This document shows positions 1 through 11,004 of a DNA stretch of 64,000 nt, piece by piece. The position numbers and the translations under genes were made by a program. The notes under the pieces were generated by a model. It was not told where the DNA came from, searched no databases, and worked only from the letters and a program-made list of their open reading frames with translations. Position 1 is the stretch's first letter, and every line of letters starts with the position of its first letter. Source of the DNA: Gautieria morchelliformis (taxonomy: Eukaryota; Basidiomycota; Agaricomycetes; Gomphales; Gomphaceae); contig WHVA01000334.1 of assembly GCA_015179125.1 (NCBI GenBank), positions 1 to 64,000 of the forward strand. The letters run 5' to 3'.

Positions 1-94
1 TGCCGCGAACCCCACCAGAGGGGGAAGCAGCGACAGCCAGCACTCGAAGCGGACCGCCGTGAAGCGAAGCCGCGCAGAAAGTCCCGCCCTCCCA
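1..94. other. host flank left of KDZ transposon
   Basis: GC-rich sequence outside the transposon. It ends at the left 8-base target duplication (gcggcgag, 95-102). The matching host sequence resumes at 8632, so the interrupted locus is 1-102 joined to 8632 onward. I see no recognisable gene in this short piece. Confidence 0.5.
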
Positions 95-102
95 GCGGCG
101 AG
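95..102. repeat. KDZ target site duplication, left
   Basis: The sequence gcggcgag immediately precedes the left terminal repeat and is identical to 8624-8631 directly after the right terminal repeat. An 8-base duplication is the size expected for Zisupton/KDZ elements. Confidence 0.9.
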
Positions 103-728
103 CACCTGTACGGCACCAAATGGAAATCCAGTTGGACCCACACCCCACATGTGTGGTCTCAGTCTAACTAGAAATTTTCTCGTGAAGGACCTATTCCGCC
201 AATAATTCCGTGGAAAAGGTCAGTGCTCGCCTTGTGGTCTCTTGTCAGGTGTGGACTCATGTCATCGACGCGTCTAGGCTCATGCATCCGGCATCGTCCG
301 ATGTCAGTTTCCGGAACAACACGGCATCATCCCACGGACCACTGCAAACCACTCGTGCTCGTCGTCGCCGACGATGACCACGCAAGCAACATTGTAAATA
401 AATATTGATGTATAATAGATATATGACAATTATCCTAAAAATGAGAAGATGACGAATCTGAGCTTCTCTCAGCGTTAGCGCATCGCGCGGAGCCCGTGCT
501 CGTCATCGCCGACGATGACCACGCAGTCAACATTGTAAATAAATATTGATGTATAATAAATATATGGCAATTATCCTAAAAATGAGGAGCTGACGGATCT
601 GAGCTTCTCTCATCGTTAGCGGTTCACGCGGAGCCTGTGCTCGTCATGGCAGCCAGCGAGCATGCTTGTCATCCAAAACTAAACATATAGACAAGAAAAA
701 TTTATTGAAGATATCCTAAAATTCAGGA
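103..728 (+). repeat. KDZ left terminal inverted repeat
   Basis: About 626 bases that match the reverse complement of 8000-8623 with a few substitutions and small indels. The repeat contains an internal direct repeat of about 141 bases: the motif gtgctcgtc recurs at 355, 495 and 637, each time preceded by a similar AT-rich stretch. Repeated blocks in the subterminal region may be transposase binding sites (inference). Confidence 0.85.
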
Positions 729-937
729 GATCCCGATATGGGAGTGGGTCAGGTATCCGGCACCGTCAACCCTCATTCGCGTGTGTATAATGGCATCTTG
801 CACACGAACACAACAAAAAATTGAAACCAAGCAAGGAAAAGTTAACAACTGTAATGGAAGAACATGAGATAATAGAGTACCGTTTCCTGTACTGTTAGTT
901 CTCATTCGCCTGTACTTGAGATGCAAGCAGGTGGTTG
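729..937. other. spacer between left TIR and accessory gene
   Basis: About 210 bases between the inner edge of the left terminal repeat and the stop of the minus-strand accessory gene, presumably its 3' untranslated region. No further feature was seen. Confidence 0.4.
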
Positions 938-2446
938 TTAGTGGCTTTCTTTTGGAGCAGCTTTGGCTGTGTTCGTGTCCTTCTTTTGGCCCTTCGCACC
1001 AGTGCCGGTGGCTTTGCCCTTGCCCCTGCCCTTGCCACCCTTCTTCTTGCCCACCTTGCTTTTGGCAGCAGTGCTCGGGGAGTCATTCTCTTTGTCTGTC
1101 TCATGGGCTGTTTTGTGCCTCTTTGATCTACGATCACCTTCATTCTCCTCGTTTGAAGCTGTATTTGAATCAGACTCCGAACTCGAGCTGGTATCTGATT
1201 CAGCGGCTACGTGGGTCTTGCGCTTGCGTTGTTTAGGTATCACGTTGGCTTCAGCTTTCTTGAAAGCAGCCCTCCGGGTTTCCAACTCCTCGCTGGATAG
1301 TGTAACCCATTTACATCGCTCATTGGGATCCTCCAAGGTGAGTGCGGTATGTAGGCGACGGAGATGATGGAAGGATCCAATGTCCGAGACACCGCCGAAA
1401 GGGACATCAGGCGGCCAGTTGGTGAGTGCTACCCCCTTCTCCAGCACTATGAGTTTCTCATACCGCTCATATTGCATGTTGGTCTTCGGGTCTCCAGTAA
1501 TGGCCACTAACCCCTCTCGAATTAGACGACGAATGTTGCTTTTACATTTGGCCAGACGCCTGTTGTGGTTCAGGATTAGACCTTCAAGCCTAGTGAGAGA
1601 TTATAAAGAATATTTAAGAATTACTATTACCTTCAACATCGCCCAGAACGTAAGACTCGAACTCTTTGATGAGATCTGCCGTGTGCCTTTTCATACCATG
1701 GAGTACATAGCAGCTACCCTTCTCTGACGCAGCGAAGAAGCCTGGCATCGAATGTTCTGGTTTCCCCTTGACGGCAAAGAGGAATGTTTCCATATCTGTC
1801 CGTGCACTCAATGCTATAAGCTATGATCGTAGAGGAATATAGTTGTGACTGATGCCAGAATAATTACACCAAATACCTCATCAGCAACCCGTTCCAGAGT
1901 CAACCGGCCATCCTGGACGACTGCGCGAATACTTGCACGAGGCGCTGTATGCTTTTGATTATGCCAGATTTGTGTCTGGGTCCTCAGGAACACCTGCATG
2001 CCATGTGGGAGCTTAGACGCAAACTCTGCCCCACCCATCTGATAGAGTTTTGTCTGGATCTCCTGAAAACTAGTCTTCTCCTCGTCTGTTATGCCTGAAC
2101 GCCAAGCAACAACAAGTTAAGTGGGAAAATATCACTAAGAGTTAGACAACGTACTTCCATTACGTCCCTCAAGGAAACCTTCAATTTGCTTTGCAGCGTT
2201 GAATACGCTCACAGCACGTTTCTGACGGACAACACGCCCACCTTGAAAGAATTGGTGTTGAAACCAGGCAATAGAGCGGTGGTGCTTTTTGCTGAGTCGT
2301 TTGGCCTCATGGTCAATAACTCTCAGCATCGAATCTACATCATTATTAATAGCGACGCGTTTGGACAGAGCAGCAGCACGAGCTTGCTGACGCTGACGAT
2401 ACGTGAGAGTGGGGCCTTTACGTCTGTTCTTGCCACTAGGATGCAT
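938..2446 (-). CDS. KDZ-borne accessory gene, unknown function
   Basis: This is a minus-strand, intron-containing gene inside the KDZ element. The first exon (from 2446) encodes a very basic N-terminus with an Arg/Lys-rich stretch and a segment ending QKRAVSVFNA. A canonical GT-AG intron joins it to a segment with KLYQMGG and SKLPHGMQ. Further exons carry ARTDMETFLFAVKG and then VALTNWPPDVPFGG. The protein ends in an acidic Ser-rich stretch followed by a Lys/Gly-rich tail (exon 938-1507). From memory the order 'ARTDTE..LFAV' then 'NWP...F' recurs in basidiomycete proteins of unknown function; this was not checked. The basic ends suggest nucleic-acid binding (inference). One splice junction near 1810 does not keep frame as I read it, so the gene may be slightly damaged or spliced differently. 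Confidence 0.6.
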
Positions 2447-2589
2447 GATAGAGGTGGTTCAAGCATAAAAAATTCTGAGATAAAACTCCGAAAGCTAATT
2501 CGATCCATAGTAACATAGACACAGTTTGATTCATAGTAACATAGACACCATTTGATTCATAGGAACATTGCACTAACTGAACTAGTTGC
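2447..2589. other. spacer between accessory genes
   Basis: Short AT-rich spacer with a locally repeated phrase: ttgattcatagtaacatagac and near copies at about 2505, 2527 and 2551. It lies between the end of one accessory gene and the start of the next and may hold the promoter of the downstream gene. Confidence 0.35.
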
Positions 2590-3723
2590 TATTATTTATT
2601 TTCCAGATTCTGAGCAACGGCTTCGAGAGCATAAGTGGCAAGCACATCGGCGAGAGGGCTCTTAATGCCAGCATTCTCTTGAATGACCCCAACCAAGTGG
2701 CTTGGTGGAACAGCAAAGGCTGTGTCTATGAGCCACTGTGCCCATCTCATCGTATCCCTGTCACCAGGGAATCACAAGCTGTCCACCATATCGAATAGCA
2801 CGGCTGGGACTTTCCTTGTATTGCACTGAGGCTGCATGTCAGCCTGGTCTGCCGTTTCGAGTTTCAGCCTAAGCCACGAGTCAAATAAGAAATCTGGGAT
2901 GGTCGAAGGATTCTCCATAGGCTTAGCAGTAGGTGGCTTCTCATTAGCAGTGACAGGCGATGGGCTATGCAGATAGCCTTTGTGAGCAATGTGATCCCTC
3001 TTCGCTGGTGAGGTCACCAGTTCAGGGGTTTTATCGCCATCATGAACAATGTCAGGGGTGACTGCTCACGAATCAGCAGCATTCAAGGAAGATACTTGAC
3101 ACTCACATTTGGTAATATATCCTGCTTTGGCCGCCCTTTTTTTCCATTCATGAGTCCATGGCAAGGCAACACTGCTGGTGAAAGCCTCAGCAAGGGCAGT
3201 CACCGCCAGGTGGTGGCCAGATATATTGTCCCGGGGATTATCAGGGTGTTGCGCTTGAGAAGGCTTGGCCCAACTTCTGCCGGCGCCAACTTGGGGTCAT
3301 GCTCAGGGTGAGTGGTGATGAAAAGACATGCAGAACCTGTGAGGTTATTATAGACCGTGACCTAAAAACCATGGATATGACATTCGTAAGTAACTATCGG
3401 TGGCATGAAAAATATACAGAACTTACTAGATCGTTTATGTCCCGTAAAAGATCCATGCGCACGTGTGTGCGTTCACTTATGTTATGAATCCAGCCCGGAG
3501 GTAGCTGCAATGCCATGTTGGGATCCCATTGCTGTGATCCAAATCCAAAGGCACGAACATGCCGCTCACCCGCAATAGTGGCAGCTGTTGGCACAATACC
3601 ATGGGTTTCTTGCTCTTCAATCCACCGGTGGATATGGTCGGGGAGAAGCGAGGCGATTAATTGGCCTGGAGGGCCAGGAATGCCAACTGAACGAGCTGGT
3701 AAGTAATCTGAACTGTATATCAT
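2590..3723 (-). pseudogene. second KDZ-borne accessory gene, probably decayed
   Basis: A minus-strand coding stretch with at least three supported pieces. The first (3723 to about 3427) contains GPPGQLIASLLPDHIH and HVRAFGFGSQQWDPNMALQLPP. A GT-AG intron joins it to VTVYNNLTGSACLFITTHPEHD. A piece in a different frame reads DNISGHHLAVTALAEAF and TSSVALPWTHEWKKRA. After another GT-AG intron it continues TPDIVHDGDKTPELVTSPAK to VPAVLFDMVDSL, then an in-frame TGA near 2772, then FPGDRDTMRWAQWLID down to a TAA near 2590. The frame change near 3240 and the TGA suggest decay. I do not recognise the family. I considered a TET/JBP dioxygenase, which some fungal KDZ elements carry, but saw no convincing HxD motif. 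Confidence 0.45.
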
Positions 3724-4567
3724 GTTCTTCAGGAGCTCTGAGGGCCTGGGTTGGGCCCGTCAATAACAAGCACACGATGGAAGAGAGCAACTCGTGTTGT
3801 CACAGGCAGGTCACAAGCCTCACGGCTTTCAATCTAGAGACCGGCATTGCCGGTGCATCCCTTGTCAAAGAACTTCCAAATAGTTAAGTCAGTAATTCAA
3901 CAAGATTTACAATAAATTTGTATTATAGAAAAAAATTGGAGAAAACTGGGTTTTTATTCATAATGACGTCGGCATGCAAGGAATATAAGTTTTGTCGAAT
4001 GTTAAATCCGACACCTTTGGGAAACTACCTGTAACACAGTTTTCGTGAGAAAATATCGAAAGTGAAGAAAATCGAAGAGGTAAGTCATAATGGATGTAAG
4101 ATTAAGTTGTGTTCAAGAAGGAACATTAATTAGATGCCTTATATCGTCGTGGTCGAACATCAGGGGCTCGTCTCCTCACTATACTACTACCCGCCGCCAT
4201 TCCCTCTATGGGACAGAAGATAGAATAATACTTGATCCAGGGTCCAGGGTTTTGTGTGTTGGTTCAGGGGTTATGTGTGGCAGGAGGGCTTTGGTTCGGC
4301 TGTGTGTGTTTCCAAAATCTGTAGTCAGTACCTTACAGCTAGATCATTATGAATAGATAGATGTATATTAGAAGCATACCTAACACATCAGGCCCAGTGG
4401 TATAGATAGTGTTGTGTGAATCACTAGTATGAGTATACATCACAACTTAGCATGCATATAAGTTAGCTGAGTATAGCTGCATGAGTATAGCTGCGAACGC
4501 GCCATGGCAAGAGCGTGTGATCAGGACAAACACCCATTTTGAGATTGCATGTGTGACTATTTACAGT
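3724..4567. other. intergenic region inside KDZ element
   Basis: Non-coding as far as I can see. It separates the stop of the transposase gene (4568) from the next accessory gene. The AT content is raised, especially 3890-4080 and 4350-4500. A short phrase at about 3836-3869 (ccggcattgccggtg followed by cccttgtcaa) resembles 31382-31412 outside the element. Confidence 0.4.
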
Positions 4568-7500
4568 CTATTCAGCTAGTGTTAACTTCATAACCCCTTC
4601 AAAAACATCATTGATCATATCATCCATTTCCTCATCCTGTTCTGAGCCCAGATCTTCGTTGACACCATCCCGATGTCCTGCCTCCCGCTGTCCAATCCCA
4701 GCCTCACCTGAGTATCCATCAAGGTCATATATGTTGTGCAGAGTAGCTTGCACACGGCGGTTCACTCGTTTCTGCTCGGCAATAAAACCCATCATTGCCT
4801 TGGCAAGCAGCGGATCCGAGCCCTGACACTTGGTAATTGCCGCATCCAGACTGGCCTCATCATTGACGATCCAGGTCGCCAAGCGTTTCACCTCAATGTT
4901 TAACCTCTGAAGCTCCTCCTGCGCACGTAAGATTTTCAGCTGGCAAATACCAGCTTCCCGATGTCTGGCTTCTGCCCAATCCAGGTTACAGATGTCATCA
5001 CGGGCTCCTGATCGTAAGAGCTCAAATTCCGCGAGAGTCGTATATTCTACAATTTGTGACCAAGTGAGCTTGGGACGTGGAGGGTCGAGGGTGAGAGCTG
5101 CGTCATTGTACGCCTTCAATGCTCGTTGGATTGCTTTCGATCTACTCTGTAGTGCCTTGGATATATGCATGCGCATCTTGTAGCCTTTTGTAGATTAGTA
5201 GGATGCCAGGATGCAGTGTCTCAATGTCCATACCTGTCTGTGAAACATTTGCCTTTGTTAGTTCAAATAGCCGCTGCACAACGAGCCCCTCAAGCTTGTC
5301 AACCGCAACTTGAAACTTGCAGGTACGGATATAATCAGCTGCACGCTGGTATTCAGGCTGTTCGGGTGTCCATCATGTGCCTACGTCTAAGTTTTCCTCA
5401 ACCTGCTGAAGTTCCTTCTGAAGGAAAACCACACCCTCCCATGCATCGTGGGTGACCTGGCGCAAACGTGCCTGATTGGTAGCCCGGGTTGCTTGCGCTG
5501 CGAGCTTTTGAGAGGACGCCCAGAGACTGTGGGCTTCTTCATGTTTGCTGAGCAATCCAACGTACTGGGTAGCTAAGATATCCTTTTCCGGTTCGCTTTT
5601 CTTTGAGTTGAGATATTTGTGTTCTTCTTGAAGCCATGTTGAGAACTGGATATCTGATATATGCTGTCCTGGAAGCAGGCTTTGGATGCGGACAGGCATA
5701 TCACGAAGTATTTCTAACGCCTGCTTGTAGTTGTTAAGCAAAAACTGACCTAAAATGCGAATGAGTTGCTATCCACAATTTAAAGCCTGTCTTACCCAGG
5801 TGCTCATACTTTTCCGCATCCCATTGGCGGAAGAACATTTCAATGAACTGCCGGCGATGGAACTGGGTTGCATGCCGCGTGAGCTGAGCAACACTATTTG
5901 AAGCCGAAAACATGCGTTCACATGTTTCCAGGTCCTCCAAGCCAAACCCTTGAGACATAAGAATGTGAAAACCTAGCTGGCAAAACCTGTTATGTGCATG
6001 CCCATGGAATGCAGGGACTACCATGCGCAGCCCAGTCATCTGTTGCCTCTTACCAAGCGAACTCTGCCTCAGCGTCGTGGAAAAGGAGCAAGCAATGTCA
6101 TAACCAAGCCCAAGACCTGGAGGGAGCACTGATAGCAACCTATCTATGGTGGCCAATGGGTATTTTGCCCTGATGCCTGTGTTAGTGAATAATATAACAC
6201 AATATAGATAAATCATACGCACAGTTCGCCACTTCTTATCATGTCCACAATTGTCCAAATGAAGCCATACCGACACACTGATACAAAGACACCTGTCTCC
6301 TCAAAAGCATTGTACATGCCCTTGAGCGTATTGGCCATTGCTGCACGCCAGCGATCCGAACAAGTGGCCACACTTGAATGTCCATCAGTGGGGTCACCCT
6401 CTATCTCAACTTCAACCTGAATCATGTCTTAAATAACATACTAACATCAAAGAAGCATACTTACAGATTCCTTGTCTGATGTCTTGACTTTGCGTTTGAC
6501 CTCGTGTGCAAATTGATCAACAGTCTCCCGAGAAAGGAAGTAGTCACTGTTGAATGTGAGCGTGTCTGACTGTCGATCAGCCCTGACAAATCGCTTCAAG
6601 CTATTGTTACCGTCCAAGGCACCCATGATCGATGGGTTAAGTGGAGCTTCCCCTCGAGCTGTGAATTTCGGCTTGAGATAAAAATATACAAATTGATGGC
6701 ATCACGTACTTTATATTGACATGGTGGGCAGCTGTGAAGAATACGCCATGTAGGTCCATCGCGGCCCAGAGCCATTTTCAGGGTCATCCACATGACGTAA
6801 TATATTGAGGTATGCGTCGAATGCATCGGAAAATTGCTCCCGAAGTGTTGAAGTATAATTGATCTACATTAGATCAACTAGTTGCCCATAGCCTAGGGAA
6901 AGTATATACACTTACATTGGCCAGATCACATAGGACCTTCATCCACTGTTGCACACTGAATTGGGGGCACCGAAGCCGGCATCGCCGATAAAGCTCCAGG
7001 GTCGGAATAGGTATGGCGAGCTCGGGTTCTAATGGTGATGCTCCCAAAAGACCATGAAACAGGAGAGTTTCGTTCAGATAGTCATGCCGTTCATCCTGAG
7101 GTAATCCTCGCGCGGGTTCATAACCTTCGGAAATCAATGCGAATGATGTAGCTATTATTAGAAGACTTACCTTCGATCCCCAGGACACAAATATATACAT
7201 ATTTTGAACCACCTTGAGCTATCGATGCATGAACACCATACTTATACTGCATGTATGAATTATATAAGACCGGCATTTGCGTCTGCCAAGCCTCACGAAA
7301 TAAGTGTCTTCGAGACTGTTTGCTTTGAGAGGCATACTTTCGTTTGCTGAATGAATGTAAGAAATTTGTTTATGTGTGTGTAGTGTAAATACATACCTGC
7401 CAACGGCGTCTTGTGCCATGTTGAGAAATTGGAAGTTGTCACCTCCTTCGTGGCTTAAATCCACCAGTACTTCGTGATCAGGTACCGGAATGTTCAATGG

Positions 7501-7876
7501 TAGGTCTTCCCATGCGTCTGCATCGCCTATCATCCCGTCATCTATACCGACTGTGTTCCCAGTATCCAGTGCAACTCGGATAGCAGCGCGGCGCGACTGC
7601 TCTGGTAGCGCTAAAAGAAGTGTGTTAGATGAATAAAGTGTTGCTGTGAAACCTGCAGTACACACCATAGAGTTCAGCGCGTCGCATTTCATCCTCAAGT
7701 TCCCGGTGGGCTGCCAATTTCGCGTTGGAAATACGTTGCAAGCCCGGTGCTATACGAGCACGACCGTCTCCAACATCTGAGGGAGATCGTCGTCTTCTCC
7801 CTAAGCGGTTGATAATTACCCCTTTGCTCCCACCAGTCTTCACGCGTTGAACCGTGAAGCCTTGACCTTGGGGCAT
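4568..7876 (-). CDS. KDZ transposase
   Basis: This is the transposase of the surrounding element, a DDE-fold enzyme that cuts the element out at its inverted repeats. The gene has many short introns and reads from ATG at 7876 to the stop at 4568. Recognisable blocks in order: a basic N-terminus (MPQGQGFTVQ), SRRAAIRVALDTGN, EGGDNFQFLNMAQDAVGR, LELYRRCRLRCPQFSVQQW, a CPPC pair in ILHSCPPCQYKV, IMGALDGNNSLKR (first catalytic Asp), GLGLGYDIACSF (second catalytic Asp), VVPAFHGHAHNRFCQLGFH, then GLEDLETCERMFSASN (putative catalytic Glu) and TRHATQFHRRQFIEMFF. The C-terminus is a long helical region with SKALQSRSKAIQRALKAY, LDPPRPKLTWSQIVEYTTLAEF and an acidic tail. These blocks match the fungal KDZ family in order. 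Two splice junctions were traced and keep frame; the rest were not traced base by base. The start was chosen because the exon from 7876 splices in frame (GT-AG) into SRRAAIRV. Confidence 0.85.
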
Positions 7877-7999
7877 GTGTAAGATGAGGTGGCGAATTTG
7901 TTAGGTCACGTGATTCAACCTCCTCGGTTGGCATGATGTCATTCCACTGAAGTCCTTTCGAAAAGCTTTGAATGACATTATGCCAACCTGCCGAGTATA
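7877..7999. promoter_or_regulatory. transposase 5' flank
   Basis: These 123 bases between the transposase start and the inner edge of the right terminal repeat are presumably 5' untranslated sequence. The promoter must lie here or inside the terminal repeat. No clear TATA box was seen. Confidence 0.3.
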
Positions 8000-8623
8000 T
8001 CCTGAATTTTAGGTATCTTCAGTAAATTTTTCTTGTCTATATGTTTAGTTTTGGATGACAAGCATGCTCGCTGGCTGCCATGACGAGCACAGGCTCCGCG
8101 TGAACTGCTAACGATGAGAGAAGCTCAGATCCGTCAGCTCCTCATTTTTAGGATAATTGCCATATATTTATTATACATCAATATTTATTTACAATGTTGA
8201 CTGCGTGGTCATCGTCGGCGACGACGAGCACGGGCTCGCGCGATGCGCTAACGCTGAGAGAAGCTCAGATTCATCATCTTCTCATTTTTAGGATAATTGT
8301 CATATATCTATTATACATCAATATTGATTTACAATGTTGCTTGCGTGGTCATCGTCGGCGACGACGAGCACGAGTGGTTTGCAGTGGTCCGTGGGATGAT
8401 GCCGTGTTGTTCCGGAAACTGACATCGGACGATGCCGGATGCATGAGCCTAGACGCGTCGATGACATGAGTCCACACCTGACAAGAGACCACAAGGCGAG
8501 CACTGACCTTTTCCACGGAATTATTGGCGGAATAGGTCCTTCACGAGAAAATTTCTAGTTAGACTGAGACCACACATGTGGGGTGTGGGTCCAACTGGAT
8601 TTCCATTTGGTGCCGTACAGGTG
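8000..8623 (-). repeat. KDZ right terminal inverted repeat
   Basis: This is the inverted partner of 103-728, ending in ccgtacaggtg at the outer edge. Similarity stops abruptly at 8000, where the left copy stops at 728. It carries the same internal repeated block as the left copy. Confidence 0.85.
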
Positions 8624-8631
8624 GCGGCGAG
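8624..8631. repeat. KDZ target site duplication, right
   Basis: This is the second copy of gcggcgag. It abuts the end of the right terminal inverted repeat and matches 95-102 without mismatch. Confidence 0.9.
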
Positions 8632-9875
8632 CCCTTCTCCGCGCACCCTCTGAGCTAACGCTCAGGTCAGCTCAACCACGCTCTAAGCTTCACCACGCCC
8701 TTCGAGCCAGCGCGAGTCGAAACTGGATATGACGTATGTATGAACGATTTGAGTGTGCGAGCGTATGCGAATATCCCCTTGCTCTGCAAGGGCTCTGCAA
8801 CTGGAAAATCGTGGGAAAGCTGCAGGCACCAGGCACTTATACTAGTCCGTTGCCGTGTCGGCAGTTCCTTGTCTTATCTCTGCCGGTATCGGCCCTTACT
8901 AATGTCGGTAAACAAAAAGAAAGATGTATTAGCAATCTCCGCCCATCTTGCTCAAGGAAATGTCACAGAACGTAGCTGGGGCGCGTAGTCCTCTGTAATA
9001 ATCTTGCTGTTTTCCGAGGAGACTATGAGAAGTAACGTCATATATGTAGATCCGTTGTCTTCCTGCTCCATATCGCTCTCGAGATCCCAATCGCAGTGCA
9101 GGGTTTATGGGCAGGTCAGCTTTCAACCCACGCACTGCAGAGTAACACGCCATCAATTCTTTTCTATCATAGGACAGAACCTCCCGTTCCTGGATATGAA
9201 CAACACCAGTCTTACCATTCTTAAGGTGCTGCCATGCGTTGCCATTATGGCGACATAGTTTCACTGACAGCCAGTAGCTCTATTCATCTCTGTTACTGGC
9301 GAGCTGTTTAGCTGCTTTGTTGGTGTTTTCTCTCCCTGGTGGGTGAGCTAGATTGAAGGTCGACTTGGTGCACTAAAGCGAGCTATAGAGTTTTTACCGG
9401 GCAAACGTGCATTCGCCATGGCCCTCTTGCTGTATCACAGCATAGCATCCACAATGCTCTTTCAAAGCCCAAGGTTTATCCCGCACTCCTTCGGTCCCTT
9501 GGCGGAACAGTGAGTGATATACAACTATTCCCTTTACGTTGGTTCATAGGCTCTCAGGGCTAAATTAACTCCCGAGGTGCTTTGGGGAGCTTGTCACGGG
9601 ATTATAAGGTGTGCGACCCCCGTATCTAGTTGTTGTCATACTGAGCGTCCTCAATTTATTTTCTAGTCTGGGCCTTGGCATTTGGTGGCAAACGACCATT
9701 GGATACAGTCAAGTACTCAAGCAGGAATGATGGATGGGATCACGGTGCTTTATATCGGGGTGCTTGGTATCCGATTGCAAGCAATGGGTAGGCAATGCTT
9801 AGGCCAACTTGGGTCCTTTCTTTCATACCCAAGAGCATACCTGTTTAGTTCTGGCAGAGTCTGACAGGTTGTCTA
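8632..9875. other. host intergenic sequence, no gene recognised
   Basis: About 1.2 kb between the KDZ right target duplication and the 3' end of ATP10. The longest open frame here (minus strand 8929-9264, 111 codons) has no recognisable motif and does not extend into convincing exons. I looked for tRNA-like cloverleaf sequence and saw none. Confidence 0.4.
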
Positions 9876-11004
9876 TTAAGGCGATGATAATGATCCATCA
9901 TCCGGAGTTATCGTATCAGGGCCCGTTGAGACATCCTGTCCTTTGCTTAGTCGCTTTAACAGCACCCTGGCGCAATTCTGTAGCGAAAGATCCTCATCCT
10001 CCGTCGCAAAACCGCACCCTGCCCAGCGGATCTTGCAATTCTCGTCCACCAAGTAGATATATCCGATGTGTTTGTTCACCATCCCCATCGGTTCTCGCAG
10101 ATACTCCATGTTCTGCCGTGAAACGAGGTATGTGGGTTGCAAATGGACTGGCGTCCGAGTCCGTATTGATGAAAGAAATAAAGAAACCAAAAACCCTTTC
10201 AAAGGGTTCTCTTGTAGGTTTATCTATATAACGGCTATCAGATGGGGGTAGTGTGAAGCAGGAAGTACTGACCTGCACATATCGGAAAAGTGGGTTCCAC
10301 TGATGCGCCTCTAGAGCAAGGGCTGTAAAAGATTTGGCATGCTCCTGGTGGTGTGAGGTGTCAACATCGAAACCATTCACGCAACGTAGAAATATACCTC
10401 CGACCTGGTTGTCGAAATCATGGAAACAATCGATATCCGGCCCTCGAGGATCGACGTTGAGTGGGTTGTTTCTTGTGGTGTCAATGATACGCCGGCAACG
10501 TCTGGATAGTAAAGCGCTTTCTAAATAACACAAAGGAATCAGCTCGATACACTCAATGTTGATACTACAGCAAAACGCACGTCCTCCCGAATTAGAGAGT
10601 TCGGGGCAATCCATGTTTTGCCTTCATGATGCCTCAACGCATGATAGTCTTGGAAGTATCCTCGCGACGCCTCTTTTACTCTTGTAGCAAGTCACGCTCA
10701 GAGGCGCGCCTCTCCTTAAAACATCGACTCACAGATGTCGCCGTCGTTCGATATGCTTATCATAGTCTAGCATGTCTGCCTTCTTCTCTTCCCACGATTG
10801 TGGGATTGCGGAGGGCTTCCGTGTCACTCCAAGAGGCCGCGAAAGTTTCTCCAATGGGACAGCCTCGGCCGCATCAGGGGAGGATTCAACGGGAGGCGCT
10901 GGTGGCTCTGAAGATGTTTGTTTCCAGCGACGAACATATGGGGGTGTATGGATGAAAGAACTGCGAGCCAAAGTGCGAGCGGCCAACGGTCTGGCCGCAA
11001 GCAT
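9876..11004 (-). CDS. ATP10: mitochondrial ATP synthase assembly factor ATP10
   Basis: Required for assembly of the Fo sector of mitochondrial ATP synthase; known ATP10 acts on subunit 6 at the inner membrane. Five exons could be spliced by hand with GT-AG introns and an unbroken frame: 11004-10733, 10680-10581, 10520-10398, 10344-10273 and 10223-9876. They give 304 residues. The N-terminus (MLAARPLAARTLARSSFIHT) is basic and Ser/Arg-rich, as in a mitochondrial targeting peptide. Family signatures in order: YFQDYHALRHHEGKTWIAPN, REDKALYYPDVAGVSL, then near the C-terminus MVNKHIGYIYLVDENCKIRW with AGCGFATEDE. The length suits the family. The start is the first ATG, leading into the targeting peptide. 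The gene is intact. Confidence 0.93.

Larger units (their letters stand above)
103..8623 (-). mobile_element. complete KDZ-type DNA transposon
   Basis: This is an 8.5-kb DNA transposon of the Kyakuja-Dileera-Zisupton superfamily. Seen directly: long terminal inverted repeats (103-728 and 8000-8623) beginning cacctgtacgg at both outer ends. A perfect 8-base target duplication gcggcgag lies at 95-102 and 8624-8631. Between the repeats are a transposase gene and two accessory genes, all on the minus strand. Eight-base duplications and a DDE-type KDZ transposase are known for this superfamily. The inverted repeats differ at only a few positions in the stretches I compared, so the insertion looks recent. 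Whether the element can still move depends on correct splicing of the transposase, which was only partly traced. Confidence 0.9.

Noticed and set aside
938-3723. TET/JBP DNA dioxygenase cargo
   Set aside because: This is known for some fungal KDZ elements, but I could not find the HxD...H metal-binding pattern in either accessory gene.
8929-9264. Minus-strand frame of 111 codons next to the KDZ element
   Set aside because: No motif, no supported flanking exons, and a plus-strand frame overlaps it; kept as an intergenic note.
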